The notes beneath the pieces are model-generated. The model saw only the letters and a program-made list of their open reading frames with translations, had not been told where the DNA came from and did no database searches. From CALCNS01 sp964425745 (GTDB lineage Bacteria; Bacillota; JAAYKD01), in assembly GCA_964425745.1 (NCBI GenBank), contig CAYRNW010000002.1:1-64000 (forward strand): DNA of 64,000 bases, given 5' to 3'. The position numbers and the translations under genes are program-made. Shown here in pieces: positions 1 to 8,490 of the stretch. The stretch's first letter is position 1. Every line of letters starts with the position of its first letter.

Positions 1-66
1 CTACTTTCGTAGCCCTTGGCTCTGTTTTTTTGGGCCTGTTTTGCTACAGCCCCTTGTTTTATGTAC

Positions 67-585
67 TTATAGCAGAGCCAGACACGTACGGTGTATCACC
101 CGATACGAAGGAGTGTAGTGCTCCCGATACGTAGCACTGTGACGCATCATCGGAAAACCCAAGGCCTCAAATTGCCGAATTTCTTCAGCTAATCCTTGCC
201 AAGAGAAGTAGAAACAACCTTGTTTCCCGCATTGTAGCAAACATTCTAAATCTTTTTTTATTTCTTCCGTGTTTCCGGAGCTCACGAATGTGGATTGATA
301 AAAGGCTTCTTGTAATTGCTCCGGTCTACCTCCTCTTCCTTTATAGGCCGGTAGATAAACACGGTAGAAATCATTGCCAATCTCTTCTTTGAATAAATGC
401 GAGAAATCCCCCGATTGCTGAACCCATTCCGCTTGCAAGCGTTTGAAATTTTCTTCGGGGTCACTAATCAGATGTCCTCCACCAAACTCGGCTTGATGCA
501 GTACTTTGATACAATCCTGCGCTTGCCAACGTGGATATCGCTGATTATGGATGCATAGGATTTCAATCAACTGCTCGGTATTCAT
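67..585 (-). CDS. Conserved-looking protein of unknown function, 172 aa
   Basis: I do not recognise the family. The start is placed at an internal ATG because a GGAG lies nine bases upstream (TGGAGAAGATCGGC then ATG); an in-frame ATG ten codons earlier lacks such a site. The protein is soluble-looking, with no signal peptide or membrane segment. It is rich in aromatic residues and histidine, with a His-Gln-Ala-Glu-Phe-Gly-Gly-Gly-His stretch near residue 30 and four cysteines in total besides one near the C-terminus. The start lies inside the end of the upstream GDPD gene (23-bp overlap), so the two are probably translationally coupled. No function is proposed; coding status rests on the overlap, RBS and uninterrupted frame. 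Confidence 0.7.
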   Translation of the reverse strand: MNTEQLIEILCIHNQRYPRWQAQDCIKVLHQAEFGGGHLISDPEENFKRLQAEWVQQSGDFSHLFKEEIGNDFYRVYLPAYKGRGGRPEQLQEAFYQSTFVSSGNTEEIKKDLECLLQCGKQGCFYFSWQGLAEEIRQFEALGFPMMRHSATYREHYTPSYRVIHRTCLALL

Positions 586-1339
586 TGCCGATCTTCTCCA
601 ATCGTATGCCCTCAAAAATCAGATTATCACAATGAGGTTTGGCTTCGTTCCATTGCTGATTATTTCGAACCGTCCATCCTAATACCGGCATTCCTTCTTT
701 ACGTTCCACTTCCAGCCACGCAAGCGGCAAGTCTGAAATATGATACGCAATAAAATCCGGTTCCGTTAAAACATTATAAGCACATTGTGCTAAGCGACGA
801 TTCTCCTCCGGGTCGGGGTAGCCACTGTTTTGAGCCGCCAATTGACCCCGAATCATTTCCGGAGCGACCTCTTTTAAAGCCAAAAGGAAGCGTGGATCAA
901 ATGATTCCACTACAAAAGCACCTGCATATCGGTTTTGATACGCGTGCATGACTTCACGCAAAGCCACGGCTGCTTTGGCATTGTCTTTGGTCAATTTCAT
1001 CTCAATCAACAATGGCACTTTGCCGGCCACACAATCGAGGACCTGATGAAATTCCGGAATCACTTCGTCCGTTGCTTTGAGTTTATATTCTGTTAATTGA
1101 GCTGTTGAGAGGGATTGGATCTTACCTTCTTGACCGGTCATTCGCTTCAGGTCATCATCATGGAAAACAGCGAAATTGCCATCGGGCAAAAGATGGAGAT
1201 CCAACTCAATCGCATAGCCCTGTGCAACAGCAGCCCGAAAAGCCGCTAATGAATTCTCCGGGAATTGCACATCGTGAAGTCCGCGATGCGCAATCGGAAC
1301 CTGGTATGCCCAATGGTCACGGCTGATTCTGCTTTTCAT
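563..1339 (-). CDS. Glycerophosphodiester phosphodiesterase family protein
   Basis: Predicted to hydrolyse glycerophosphodiesters to glycerol 3-phosphate and an alcohol (GDPD/UgpQ family, TIM barrel). At 258 aa it matches the cytosolic UgpQ type and has no signal peptide. The family signature is clear: A-H-R-G at residues 17-20, E-N-S soon after, the metal-binding E-x-D (ELDLH) near 46 and F-H-D-D near 60. The ATG is preceded by GAGGAGG at good spacing. It is the first of a coupled pair with the unknown gene at 67-585. The substrate is not determined by the sequence. Confidence 0.9.
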   Translation of the reverse strand: MKSRISRDHWAYQVPIAHRGLHDVQFPENSLAAFRAAVAQGYAIELDLHLLPDGNFAVFHDDDLKRMTGQEGKIQSLSTAQLTEYKLKATDEVIPEFHQVLDCVAGKVPLLIEMKLTKDNAKAAVALREVMHAYQNRYAGAFVVESFDPRFLLALKEVAPEMIRGQLAAQNSGYPDPEENRRLAQCAYNVLTEPDFIAYHISDLPLAWLEVERKEGMPVLGWTVRNNQQWNEAKPHCDNLIFEGIRLEKIGNEYRAVD

Positions 1340-1359
1340 AGGAATACCTCCTCAAACCA

Positions 1360-1872
1360 TTAAAGTCGAATTACGGTCTCATCTAATGCTTTACGTGAAG
1401 AATGAGAAGATGAAGGTTTTGCGTCTTCCGCCGGATATCCTAGGGGGAGCATCAGAAACGGCTCCCATCCTGACGGTAGATCCAAAACCGATTTAATTGC
1501 TTCGGTATCAAACCAGCAAGCCCAGGTGGTGCCAAGCCCCAGTTCGGTTGCTTGCAACATCATTTGTGTTGCTACAATGCTGGCATCCATCTCTGTGGAG
1601 TTACGTCCGTTGAAAGGATTGACCCAACCTTCTTCTCGAACGCCGCAGACCAGTAGAACAACCGGTGCATTAAAGGCGTTGCGGTTGAATCCACGCAGTT
1701 TTGCTAAGGCTTCCGCCGATTGAACGACAGCAATTCGGTGAGGTTGCAGGTTTTTGGCGCTGGGAGCAGTCCGACCCGCTTCCAGGATTTGCTGTAAGAT
1801 CTCTTCTTCCACCGGACGGTCGGCGAACTTTCGCAGGGAGTAGCGTTCTTTGGTCAATTGGTAGAATTTCAT
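1360..1872 (-). CDS. Nitroreductase family FMN oxidoreductase
   Basis: A 170-aa flavin-dependent oxidoreductase of the nitroreductase superfamily. The N-terminal R-Y-S-L-R-K-F motif, a phosphate-binding A-P-S-A-K-N-L-Q-P-H segment near residues 38-47, and the G-L-G-T-T-W-A-C-W-F segment in the second half are typical of short anaerobe nitroreductases that work as FMN dimers. The start at the second ATG is supported by AAAGGAAGA a few bases upstream. Such proteins reduce nitroaromatics, quinones or unknown natural substrates, so the true substrate is open. It lies 20 bp upstream of the GDPD gene on the same strand. Confidence 0.85.
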   Translation of the reverse strand: MKFYQLTKERYSLRKFADRPVEEEILQQILEAGRTAPSAKNLQPHRIAVVQSAEALAKLRGFNRNAFNAPVVLLVCGVREEGWVNPFNGRNSTEMDASIVATQMMLQATELGLGTTWACWFDTEAIKSVLDLPSGWEPFLMLPLGYPAEDAKPSSSHSSRKALDETVIRL

Positions 1873-1908
1873 ATCGTCTCTTCCTTTCAATCGTTTAAGA
1901 ACTCTGAG

Positions 1909-3351
1909 TTATTTCACCGGAGAAGGATTGACTCCTTTTGGAATCGGGCATTGATACCCTTCCGGTCCGGTTCGTTCTAGTAATTCTGTCTTTGCTTCTT
2001 TCAAAAGCTCAGGATTAAGAATCAAGTCCAAGCCCGTGGCTGCCATGGCTTTGGCTGCATTGAGCATACCGTCGTGAGCCCAGGCCAATTTTCCTTGAGC
2101 AACTTGTTGCCAGGAATGTCCCGGAGTATTCAACGCATAGCAACTGACTCGTACTTGCACGGTAGGTGCAATCCAGGAAACATCGGAGACATCGGTAGAC
2201 CCGGAAGAGCTCTTATCATTGGGAAGGTAGGGCAACGCCATGGAAGAGATTGGATGAACCAGCATTTGAGCAGCCAGTTTCTTCCCTTCTTTTTCGCCAT
2301 AGACATTGATTAAAGCTTTCAAAGTGCCACCTTTTTCTTCTTCCGTCAAAGTTTCCTGAATTGCTTCGGCAAAACGGATTTCTTCTTCTGAAGGGGCACG
2401 CATTGGAATCTGAGTTAAGTTATCCGCCATGACACGTTCTAAGGTTTCATTGACTATTAAATTGGAACAAGCTTTATCAACTTGGATGGTTAACTGCGTA
2501 CCGGTCATCAATGCAGCGCCACGGGCAATATCACAAACCCTCTGATAAATATCTTGGACCAAATTATTCTTGGGAGCGCGAATCAAATACAAGACTTCTG
2601 CTTCCGGTTGCACCACGTTGGGGCTTTTTCCACCGGCGTTAATCAGTGCATAATGAACTCTCGCTTCCGTGATGATGTGCTCCCTTAAATACTGAACACC
2701 GACATTCATCAATTCAACGGCATCAAGCGCACTACGTCCCAAGTGCGGACTGGCTCCGGCGTGAGAAGCTCGTCCGATAAATTTGAAATAGACTTGAATA
2801 TTGGCTAAGGAAGACCCTGTCCAGACATTGGTCGTCGCACTTCCGTGCCAGGTAATGGCAACATCAATTCCGTTAAAGATCCCTTCGCGAGCCATAAATG
2901 CTTTACCGGAACCGCCTTCTTCTCCTGGACAGCCAAAATATTTAATCGTGCAAGGAATCTTGTTTTCTTTGACATAGTCTCGCAAAGCTACCGCAGCCGC
3001 TAAAGCTCCGGTTCCCAGTAGATGATGGCAGCACCCATGACCGTGTCCACCGGGGACGATTGCTTTCCGCTCTGCAATTCCCGCAACTTGACTCAAACTT
3101 CCCAAAGCATCGTATTCTCCTAAGAAGCCAATCACCGGGCCGCCTTCCCCCCAAGTGCCCACAAAAGCACAGGGAATCACATGATGCAGATCTTCTACTT
3201 GAAAGCCTTCTTGATGAAGCGCATTGCGTAATGCAGCCGAGGACTCAATTTCTTCAAACCTTGTTTCGGGGTGGTCCCAGATAAAATCACTGAGTGTGGT
3301 CCATTGAGTTCTTTTTTCGTCTATGAGTTTAAACAGGCGTTCTTTCTTCAT
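1909..3351 (-). CDS. M20 family amidohydrolase, AbgB-like
   Basis: A 480-aa zinc-dependent amidohydrolase close in length and motifs to the p-aminobenzoyl-glutamate hydrolase B subunit and related N-acyl amino acid hydrolases. Visible metal-site elements are G-H-G-H-G-C-C-H-H, G-C-P-G-E-E-G-G-S-G-K-A and T-W-H-G, with a dimerisation domain containing S-H-A-G-A-S-P-H. The ATG at 3351 is chosen over an upstream in-frame start because AAGGAG stands eight to nine bases before it and the intervening sequence looks noncoding. It probably acts on peptide-like or acylated amino acids in the cytoplasm. The exact substrate is unknown. Confidence 0.85.
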   Translation of the reverse strand: MKKERLFKLIDEKRTQWTTLSDFIWDHPETRFEEIESSAALRNALHQEGFQVEDLHHVIPCAFVGTWGEGGPVIGFLGEYDALGSLSQVAGIAERKAIVPGGHGHGCCHHLLGTGALAAAVALRDYVKENKIPCTIKYFGCPGEEGGSGKAFMAREGIFNGIDVAITWHGSATTNVWTGSSLANIQVYFKFIGRASHAGASPHLGRSALDAVELMNVGVQYLREHIITEARVHYALINAGGKSPNVVQPEAEVLYLIRAPKNNLVQDIYQRVCDIARGAALMTGTQLTIQVDKACSNLIVNETLERVMADNLTQIPMRAPSEEEIRFAEAIQETLTEEEKGGTLKALINVYGEKEGKKLAAQMLVHPISSMALPYLPNDKSSSGSTDVSDVSWIAPTVQVRVSCYALNTPGHSWQQVAQGKLAWAHDGMLNAAKAMAATGLDLILNPELLKEAKTELLERTGPEGYQCPIPKGVNPSPVK

Positions 3352-3365
3352 ACTAATTTCACTCC

Positions 3366-3393
3366 TTGCATTTTTGTATTGTTTTGATATAAT
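3366..3393 (+). promoter_or_regulatory. Sigma-A-type promoter for a plus-strand small RNA
   Basis: TTGCAT (3366-3371), a 16-bp spacer and a perfect TATAAT (3388-3393) on the plus strand. It reads away from the minus-strand M20 gene into a 200-bp structured intergenic stretch that ends in an intrinsic terminator. There is no plus-strand protein gene downstream. Confidence 0.55.
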
Positions 3394-3399
3394 AAAACC

Positions 3400-3602
3400 A
3401 ATCGCAGTTGCAGCGAATCCTAGATTCAAGGTTTCTTGTTCGACGGATGTCTGCCGACGTTTGCGTGCACAAACCGTTCACTCTGCATAGTGTGAACAGT
3501 GGCCGAGGCCAGCTCACAGCAGGCGATGCGAGGGCTTGCGGCGGTTGTTTTCAACCGCCGGAGCAATGACTTCAAGAATGTTCACTGAACATTCTTTTTT
3601 TT
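3400..3602 (+). ncRNA. Candidate structured small RNA of about 200 nt, family unknown
   Basis: The stretch sits between two minus-strand genes and has its own plus-strand promoter. It contains successive hairpins: GTTTG/CAAAC at 3459-3474, GTTCAC/GTGAAC at 3476-3497 and a perfect 9-bp stem CGGCGGTTG/CAACCGCCG at 3539-3560. It ends in a 9-bp hairpin followed by eight T. I find no match to the SRP RNA core, tmRNA, RNase P RNA, 6S RNA or a T-box. It could instead be a dispersed structured element, or a leader read on the minus strand for the M20 gene, but the promoter and T-tract both favour the plus strand. Confidence 0.45.
3574..3602 (+). terminator. Intrinsic terminator of the candidate small RNA
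   Basis: The arms AGAATGTTC and GAACATTCT enclose a 3-nt loop, followed by a run of eight T on the plus strand. On the minus strand the T-tract would be missing, so it is oriented against the flanking genes. It directly abuts the stop codon of the M18 gene. Confidence 0.75.
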
Positions 3603-4908
3603 ATTCCACGATGAGCCCTTGTAAATCTGCAAGATAAAGGGCTTTGAATAATCGCACCATATGACCATGGTCCTCTGTACCACCCAGTTCACGTATGGAG
3701 TGCATTGCTAACATGGGGTTGCCAATATCGACTGTAGTAACACCATGCGCTGCCGCCATAATGGGTCCTATGGTTCCACCGCCACGAGCATCACTGCGAT
3801 TGACCAGAATCTGGAAGGGAATATCGTTCTTTTTACAAATCCATTGGAAGATTGCAGTTCCCCGACTGGAAGTCGCATACGATTGATAATGTGCCAGCTT
3901 TAAAACCGGGCCTTTGTTCATATAGACCGGATGGTTTAAATCACTTTTGGCAGAGTATCCCGGATGAACCGCATGAGCCATATCGGCGGAAAAGACTAAA
4001 CTATTACCGGTTGCTCGGTATTGATCCTCAACCGATAATCCTTTTTTCTCAAAGATTCGTTCCATGGCCATTTCTAAACTATTGCCACGAGCACCACGAG
4101 TGGAAGTTGAACCGCATTCTTCATGATCAAAAGCAACCGCAATGATGTTCTGAGGAGAATCTTCCACCACGGCCTCCAAAAGAGCGGTGAAGCAAGCATG
4201 TACCATCGCCACATCATCAAGGTGAGGAGCTGAAATCCATTCTTCTTTTTGACCGACAAAGCAAGCTGGTTGGATCTCAATCGGTGAAAGCTCAAAGCTA
4301 AGGATATCGGGTGCGTTGACTCCGGCTGCCTCTGCTAACCAGGCATAAAATTCTTTGTCTTTTCCTGCATTCATACCAAAGAAAGGACAGAGCTCCGTTT
4401 GTGCATTGACCGTAGCATTTTCGTTGATATCTCTTTGCATGTGGATTGCCGGACTTGGAATAATGAAAACCGGTTTCGCAATCATGACCGGAACATCGAC
4501 AATCGTATCCCCTTGTTGAACAAGTAAGCGACCGGCTAATCCCAAGGGACGATCAAACCATCCGCGCACAATCGGTCCTCCGTAGACTTCAATCATCAAC
4601 CGCTCTACATTGTGATCAATGGTGGTTCCAACCGGCTTGATTTTTAACGCTGGTGAGTCGTGATGTGCTGCTCCAATACGGAAGCCATGGCTTGCCAAAT
4701 CTGCTCCGCCCAAACGGAATGCTACGAGTTGACTTCCATCTTTAACATAATAATATAGGGTTTTCTCTTGAAGTTGCCACAACTCCCGCTCCTTCAACTC
4801 CACTGCTCCAGCTTGTTGTAGCATTGCCTTTAAACTTTTCACCGATTGAAAGGGGGTTGGGGATGCATCTAAATACGTCATTAGTTGTTTTGCATACTCT
4901 TTGTTCAT
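3601..4908 (-). CDS. M18 family aminopeptidase
   Basis: A 435-aa cytosolic zinc aminopeptidase of the aspartyl-aminopeptidase (M18) family, which trims N-terminal, often acidic, residues from peptides. Family landmarks are all present: A-H-H-D-S-P, S-A-P-H-L-D-D-V-A-M, D-H-E-E-C-G-S, S-A-D-M-A-H-A-V-H-P and a C-terminal H-S-I-R-E-L-G-G-T-E-D-H, which together supply the di-zinc ligands and catalytic Glu. The ATG at 4908 has GGAGGG about nine bases upstream and is preferred over an in-frame ATG six codons earlier. It is one of five peptidases in this window, fitting a peptide-using metabolism. Confidence 0.93.
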   Translation of the reverse strand: MNKEYAKQLMTYLDASPTPFQSVKSLKAMLQQAGAVELKERELWQLQEKTLYYYVKDGSQLVAFRLGGADLASHGFRIGAAHHDSPALKIKPVGTTIDHNVERLMIEVYGGPIVRGWFDRPLGLAGRLLVQQGDTIVDVPVMIAKPVFIIPSPAIHMQRDINENATVNAQTELCPFFGMNAGKDKEFYAWLAEAAGVNAPDILSFELSPIEIQPACFVGQKEEWISAPHLDDVAMVHACFTALLEAVVEDSPQNIIAVAFDHEECGSTSTRGARGNSLEMAMERIFEKKGLSVEDQYRATGNSLVFSADMAHAVHPGYSAKSDLNHPVYMNKGPVLKLAHYQSYATSSRGTAIFQWICKKNDIPFQILVNRSDARGGGTIGPIMAAAHGVTTVDIGNPMLAMHSIRELGGTEDHGHMVRLFKALYLADLQGLIVE

Positions 4909-4965
4909 TCGCAAAAATCCCTCCATGTATCATTTTTCAGAGTCCACCTTGACTCTGTGGATTGC

Positions 4966-5898
4966 TTAAGAGAGTAGCCATTCCGGTTTCATTCCTCTGG
5001 GAACCACAAACCGAATCGCTTTCGGTATAACCCGAATCGTAACGTCTTGTGAATCAAAAAATTCTCCATCCATGCAAATATGTAACGGTTCATCTCCGGA
5101 AATTCGAACTTTTTCATGTTTGTGATAATATAGAATGTCTTTTAATCCCGGATGGTTTACGTGTTCGCCTCTTTTGAAAAAAGGCAGATATTTTAAGATT
5201 ACAGGGCGGCTGACATGACGAAACAAACAAACATCCATGACGCCGTCGACGGGTGTTGCCATTGGCGTTGCCCGGAAACCGCTACCATATGTGGTCCCGT
5301 TGCCAAATGCGGTCAAGATATAACCCCTTGGTTCTTTATGAAAAACCCCATCCAGCTCCAAGTTGAGGCTGATTCCGTATCTGCGGAAAAAGCAAAACGC
5401 TAACGCTAAATAATAGGCCATTGGCCCGCTAACCCCCGGTAGGCGTTGAAACTTATTTTTATAAAAGGCGGTTTCGGCATCAAGCCCCACGTTAATCAAA
5501 TTTAAAGCAACATGATCCCCAGCTTGCAAGATATCGACCCAGGTGGCTTGACCCGCGACTTGGTTCTCCAAATCCAAAAAGTCTTTAACCTCTCCGAAGC
5601 AACGCAAAAAATCGTTTCCGGAACCCATGGGAATCACCGCAAGTTCACAATTCTCTTGACCAAAAATCCCGTGTAAAACTTCGTTCATAGTTCCATCGCC
5701 ACCGCAAGCATAGAATCGAGTCCGGACTTCGGCAGATAAGAATTCTTGTACTAAAACCACTGCATGCCCGGGGTATTGTGTTTGCACTGCAATGAAGGTA
5801 TCGTTTTGTGCGGAAACAACATGATTTGCTTGTTGTACGAAGCTCTGTAAATCCTTGGGTTTGCCGGCCATAGGATTGATGATAAAGATATGCCTCAT
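4966..5898 (-). CDS. YegS/DAGK family lipid kinase
   Basis: A 310-aa protein of the diacylglycerol kinase catalytic family (YegS/BmrU/DgkB-like). It shows the N-terminal I-N-P-M-A-G-K nucleotide-binding segment, the hallmark G-G-D-G-T near residue 65-70 followed by M-N-E-V-L, and P-M-G-S-G-N-D-F-L-R. It probably phosphorylates diacylglycerol or a related lipid at the inner membrane face, recycling lipids released by lipoteichoic-acid-type synthesis; the lipid substrate is inferred. AGAGGAG lies six to seven bases before the chosen ATG. It follows the radical SAM gene by 21 bp on the same strand. Confidence 0.88.
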   Translation of the reverse strand: MRHIFIINPMAGKPKDLQSFVQQANHVVSAQNDTFIAVQTQYPGHAVVLVQEFLSAEVRTRFYACGGDGTMNEVLHGIFGQENCELAVIPMGSGNDFLRCFGEVKDFLDLENQVAGQATWVDILQAGDHVALNLINVGLDAETAFYKNKFQRLPGVSGPMAYYLALAFCFFRRYGISLNLELDGVFHKEPRGYILTAFGNGTTYGSGFRATPMATPVDGVMDVCLFRHVSRPVILKYLPFFKRGEHVNHPGLKDILYYHKHEKVRISGDEPLHICMDGEFFDSQDVTIRVIPKAIRFVVPRGMKPEWLLS

Positions 5899-5919
5899 AA
5901 CGTCTCCTCTTTTCATGGA

Positions 5920-6807
5920 CTATTTCTTCCAATCCCAAGTAGGAACATATTCTTCTGTAGCAGACTCTCTTTTCTGAATAAAGCCATCGGTCAACTGCAA
6001 ATCCAACATCGCGTGAACCACTTTATCATACTCTCTTTTGGTCAGTTTTCGCTGCAACTCCAGAGGTAGTTTTAATCCTTTTGGCGGAAAATACTGAGCC
6101 ATAAGGCTAACCGCAACCCCCTTGGGAAGAAAATCCGAAATCCAGTGCAAGGCTAAAAGCGACTCTTTGGTATGATTCGGTAAAACCAAATGGCGAATCA
6201 TCAAGCCCTGTTCCATGAGTCCGTTTTCATTATACTTTGGGAAACCCACCTGTCTTAGCATTTCCAAAATAGCAATCTGAGCTTTTTGCGGATAATCGGC
6301 AACTCCGGAATATTTTTGAGCTAAGGCATTGCTATGATATTTATAGTCCGGTAAATAGATATCGATCAACCCATCCAATTGCCGTAAGGTTTCTAAGGAA
6401 TCATATCCCCCGCTATTATAAATCACTGGGATATTTAACGGTTGCATGCGCAGGGCCTCAATAATCACCGGAGCATATGGGGTTGGGCTGACCAAATTGA
6501 TATTCTCGGCCCCTTTTTTCTGTAATTTTTGAAAAATCTTAGCTAATCCTTCTGCGTCAACAGCTCGGCCACAGGAAGCTCTGCTGATTTCATGATTTTG
6601 GCAATATACACATCGTAATACACATCCACTGAAGAAAACCGTTCCCGATCCCTTTTTACCACTGATACAAGGTTCTTCACCAAAATGGAGATCAGCTCGA
6701 CAAATCCTTGGCAGTGCCGGAAGCCCGCAGAACCCCGAAGACGGACTCAGATTTAAGCGTTCTACTTGACATTCATGAGGACATACGCGGCATTTTTCAA
6801 TGGTCAT
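5920..6807 (-). CDS. Radical SAM protein, PflX/PflA-like
   Basis: A 295-aa radical S-adenosylmethionine enzyme resembling PflX (COG1313). The [4Fe-4S] motif C-V-L-R-C-V-Y-C (Cx3Cx2C) is near residue 65. An N-terminal cysteine set (CRVCPHEC, and FCG) is typical of this subgroup. PflX homologues resemble pyruvate-formate-lyase activases, but their target is not established; no glycyl-radical enzyme lies nearby. The ATG overlaps the TGA of the upstream lipoprotein gene as ATGA, and GGAGG is five bases upstream, so the two genes are probably coupled. Confidence 0.88.
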   Translation of the reverse strand: MTIEKCRVCPHECQVERLNLSPSSGFCGLPALPRICRADLHFGEEPCISGKKGSGTVFFSGCVLRCVYCQNHEISRASCGRAVDAEGLAKIFQKLQKKGAENINLVSPTPYAPVIIEALRMQPLNIPVIYNSGGYDSLETLRQLDGLIDIYLPDYKYHSNALAQKYSGVADYPQKAQIAILEMLRQVGFPKYNENGLMEQGLMIRHLVLPNHTKESLLALHWISDFLPKGVAVSLMAQYFPPKGLKLPLELQRKLTKREYDKVVHAMLDLQLTDGFIQKRESATEEYVPTWDWKK

Positions 6808-7331
6808 GACTTCCTCCAATCTACAAAAGTACGGTCCCCTTGATCTTTTGCATAGAATACTTGAATATTTTCCATTTGATCTTCTGAATCAAAATTGAAT
6901 TTCCACCACAAAGAATAGTCTTCGGTATAAATTAGTGACTGCCGATCTCCATTGACCGGTTTCCCTAGTGCTTCCAAAACCGCACTGTTATCCATATCTA
7001 AGGTCACACCCATCACACTAAAGGCTTCCAAATCGCTCAAGAGATCCCGCGGTAAGTAGAAACCCACAATGGTTTCCTCTTTTGAATAATACCGCACCTG
7101 CACATGATCAAAAATCACGACCGGGGAGCCATCTATGGCGTCGGCTTCAATGCTAACAATATCGCCAAGATGGGGCTTTATGGTTGATAAGGGCTGCCCT
7201 ACGAAATCCATGAGTTCCAAGGGTTCCGTCTCCTCCTCCGGTATTGGATTCTGCTGGCATCCCGATGCACTGATCAACAAAATCAAGCAAAGAATCCATG
7301 CCAATTTCCGGATTCGTGTTCTTTCTCTCAT
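6804..7331 (-). CDS. Predicted lipoprotein of unknown function
   Basis: A 175-aa protein with a basic N-terminus, a hydrophobic stretch at residues 10-22 and a lipobox-like A-S-G-C that would place the lipid on Cys25. The -3 residue is Ala instead of the usual Leu, so processing is probable, not certain. The mature part is acidic and contains a D-F-V-G-Q-P-L segment and a later E-A-L-G-K-P segment that look like two copies of a small fold, as in proteins that monitor hydrophobic or metal ligands; this is only an impression. It is coupled by ATGA to the radical SAM gene. Confidence 0.75.
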   Translation of the reverse strand: MRERTRIRKLAWILCLILLISASGCQQNPIPEEETEPLELMDFVGQPLSTIKPHLGDIVSIEADAIDGSPVVIFDHVQVRYYSKEETIVGFYLPRDLLSDLEAFSVMGVTLDMDNSAVLEALGKPVNGDRQSLIYTEDYSLWWKFNFDSEDQMENIQVFYAKDQGDRTFVDWRKS

Positions 7332-7469
7332 GGTTTCGTCCCCCTTTTACATTGTACTCTCTTTTCCTTGCTTTAGCTGAAAAATCCTGCTTTTGGTTAG
7401 GAAGGGTTTGACCCTATCTGCCTCGTATTAAACAAAGATTTGACCTGTGTTAACAAGGAGGAAGTTCAA

Positions 7470-8480
7470 GTGTCATCTGCCATCTTAGTTGAAGATATCC
7501 GTGGTGAAATCGTTGAGAATGTTCATCGTGGCTTTATTGCCGTTGTGAATGATCAAGGAAAGCTAATCGGCCTTGCCGGAAATCCCAATAAAAGAATCTA
7601 TTATCGTTCTGCCTCGAAACCCATTCAAGCTCTGCCGATTTTAGCACTCGGTATCGATCGCGAATTTGGTTTAACAGCAGAAGAAACTACCATTATGGCC
7701 GGATCTCACATGGGAGAACCCTTTCATGTTGCCGCTATTGAATCAATATTACGAAAAATCGGTGCTCATGAAGACGATTTGTGTATGAAGCCGGCTTACC
7801 CGGGTTATCTGCCTCGTCGAACTGAATTACTCTGTGCCAACGCTCCAAAACGTAAGGTATATCATAATTGTTCTGGTAAACACACGGCTGCTCTCGCTAT
7901 GGCACGTCATTTTGGTGTATCGTCAGAGAGGTACTGGCTTCCAGACCATCCGGTTCAGCGCTATATTTTGCAAACAATCTCGCGTTTTACGGAAATACCC
8001 ACCCATGAAATCGGCATTGGTGTTGACGGTTGCGGGGTTCCGGTTTTTGCTGTGCCTTTGCAAAACATGGCATTGGCAGCGATGAAACTGGCATGCCCTG
8101 ACCAAATCGATGACCCGGTGTGGGCTGAGGCCGCCTCGCGAATGGCTCATAATATGAATACCTACCCACTCATGGTCACCGGTACCGATTATATCTGTTC
8201 CATGGTCAATATGGACCCCAACCTTGTTGCCAAAGGGGGTGCCGAGGGGGTTTATACCATCGGTTTGAAAAAGCAGCGTCTCGGTATCGCCTTTAAATGC
8301 GAAGATGGCACCGAAGTTACATGGCCCCTCTTGATCAATGAAATTTTCAAGCAAATCGGATACACCAACGAAGCCGGTCGCCAGCGTATGCTGAAATTGG
8401 CAAAACCACTTGTCATCAACGATAACGATTGGGTCGTCGGCGAGAAACGCACCTGCTTCCAATTGTTTGAATCTAAATAA
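7470..8480 (+). CDS. L-asparaginase II family protein
   Basis: A 336-aa member of the thermolabile L-asparaginase family (COG4448, PF06089), expected to deaminate asparagine to aspartate and ammonia in the cytoplasm. The family patterns Y-R-S-A-S-K-P-I-Q-A near residue 50, H-N-C-S-G-K-H near 135 and G-V-D-G-C-G-V-P-V-F near 185 are present. The start is a GTG at 7470 because AAGGAGG lies eight bases upstream; a TTG ten codons earlier has no such site. It opens an operon with four further genes at 10-18 bp spacing. Confidence 0.88.
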   Translation: MSSAILVEDIRGEIVENVHRGFIAVVNDQGKLIGLAGNPNKRIYYRSASKPIQALPILALGIDREFGLTAEETTIMAGSHMGEPFHVAAIESILRKIGAHEDDLCMKPAYPGYLPRRTELLCANAPKRKVYHNCSGKHTAALAMARHFGVSSERYWLPDHPVQRYILQTISRFTEIPTHEIGIGVDGCGVPVFAVPLQNMALAAMKLACPDQIDDPVWAEAASRMAHNMNTYPLMVTGTDYICSMVNMDPNLVAKGGAEGVYTIGLKKQRLGIAFKCEDGTEVTWPLLINEIFKQIGYTNEAGRQRMLKLAKPLVINDNDWVVGEKRTCFQLFESK

Positions 8481-8490
8481 GGAGATTTAT

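Noticed and set aside
1..66. Hairpin-like GGGC/GCCC sequence at the window start as a terminator
   Set aside because: The pairing is imperfect and the T-tract position fits neither strand well; it is also cut by the window edge.
1105..1326. Plus-strand open frames opposite GDPD and many other genes
   Set aside because: They are antisense shadows of well-supported genes and lack initiation signals.
3400..3602. Assignment of the structured RNA to 6S RNA, SRP RNA or a T-box
   Set aside because: None of the diagnostic cores (SRP GGAAGC loop context, T-box AGGGTGG-type sequence, a long 6S end-to-end stem) could be found.
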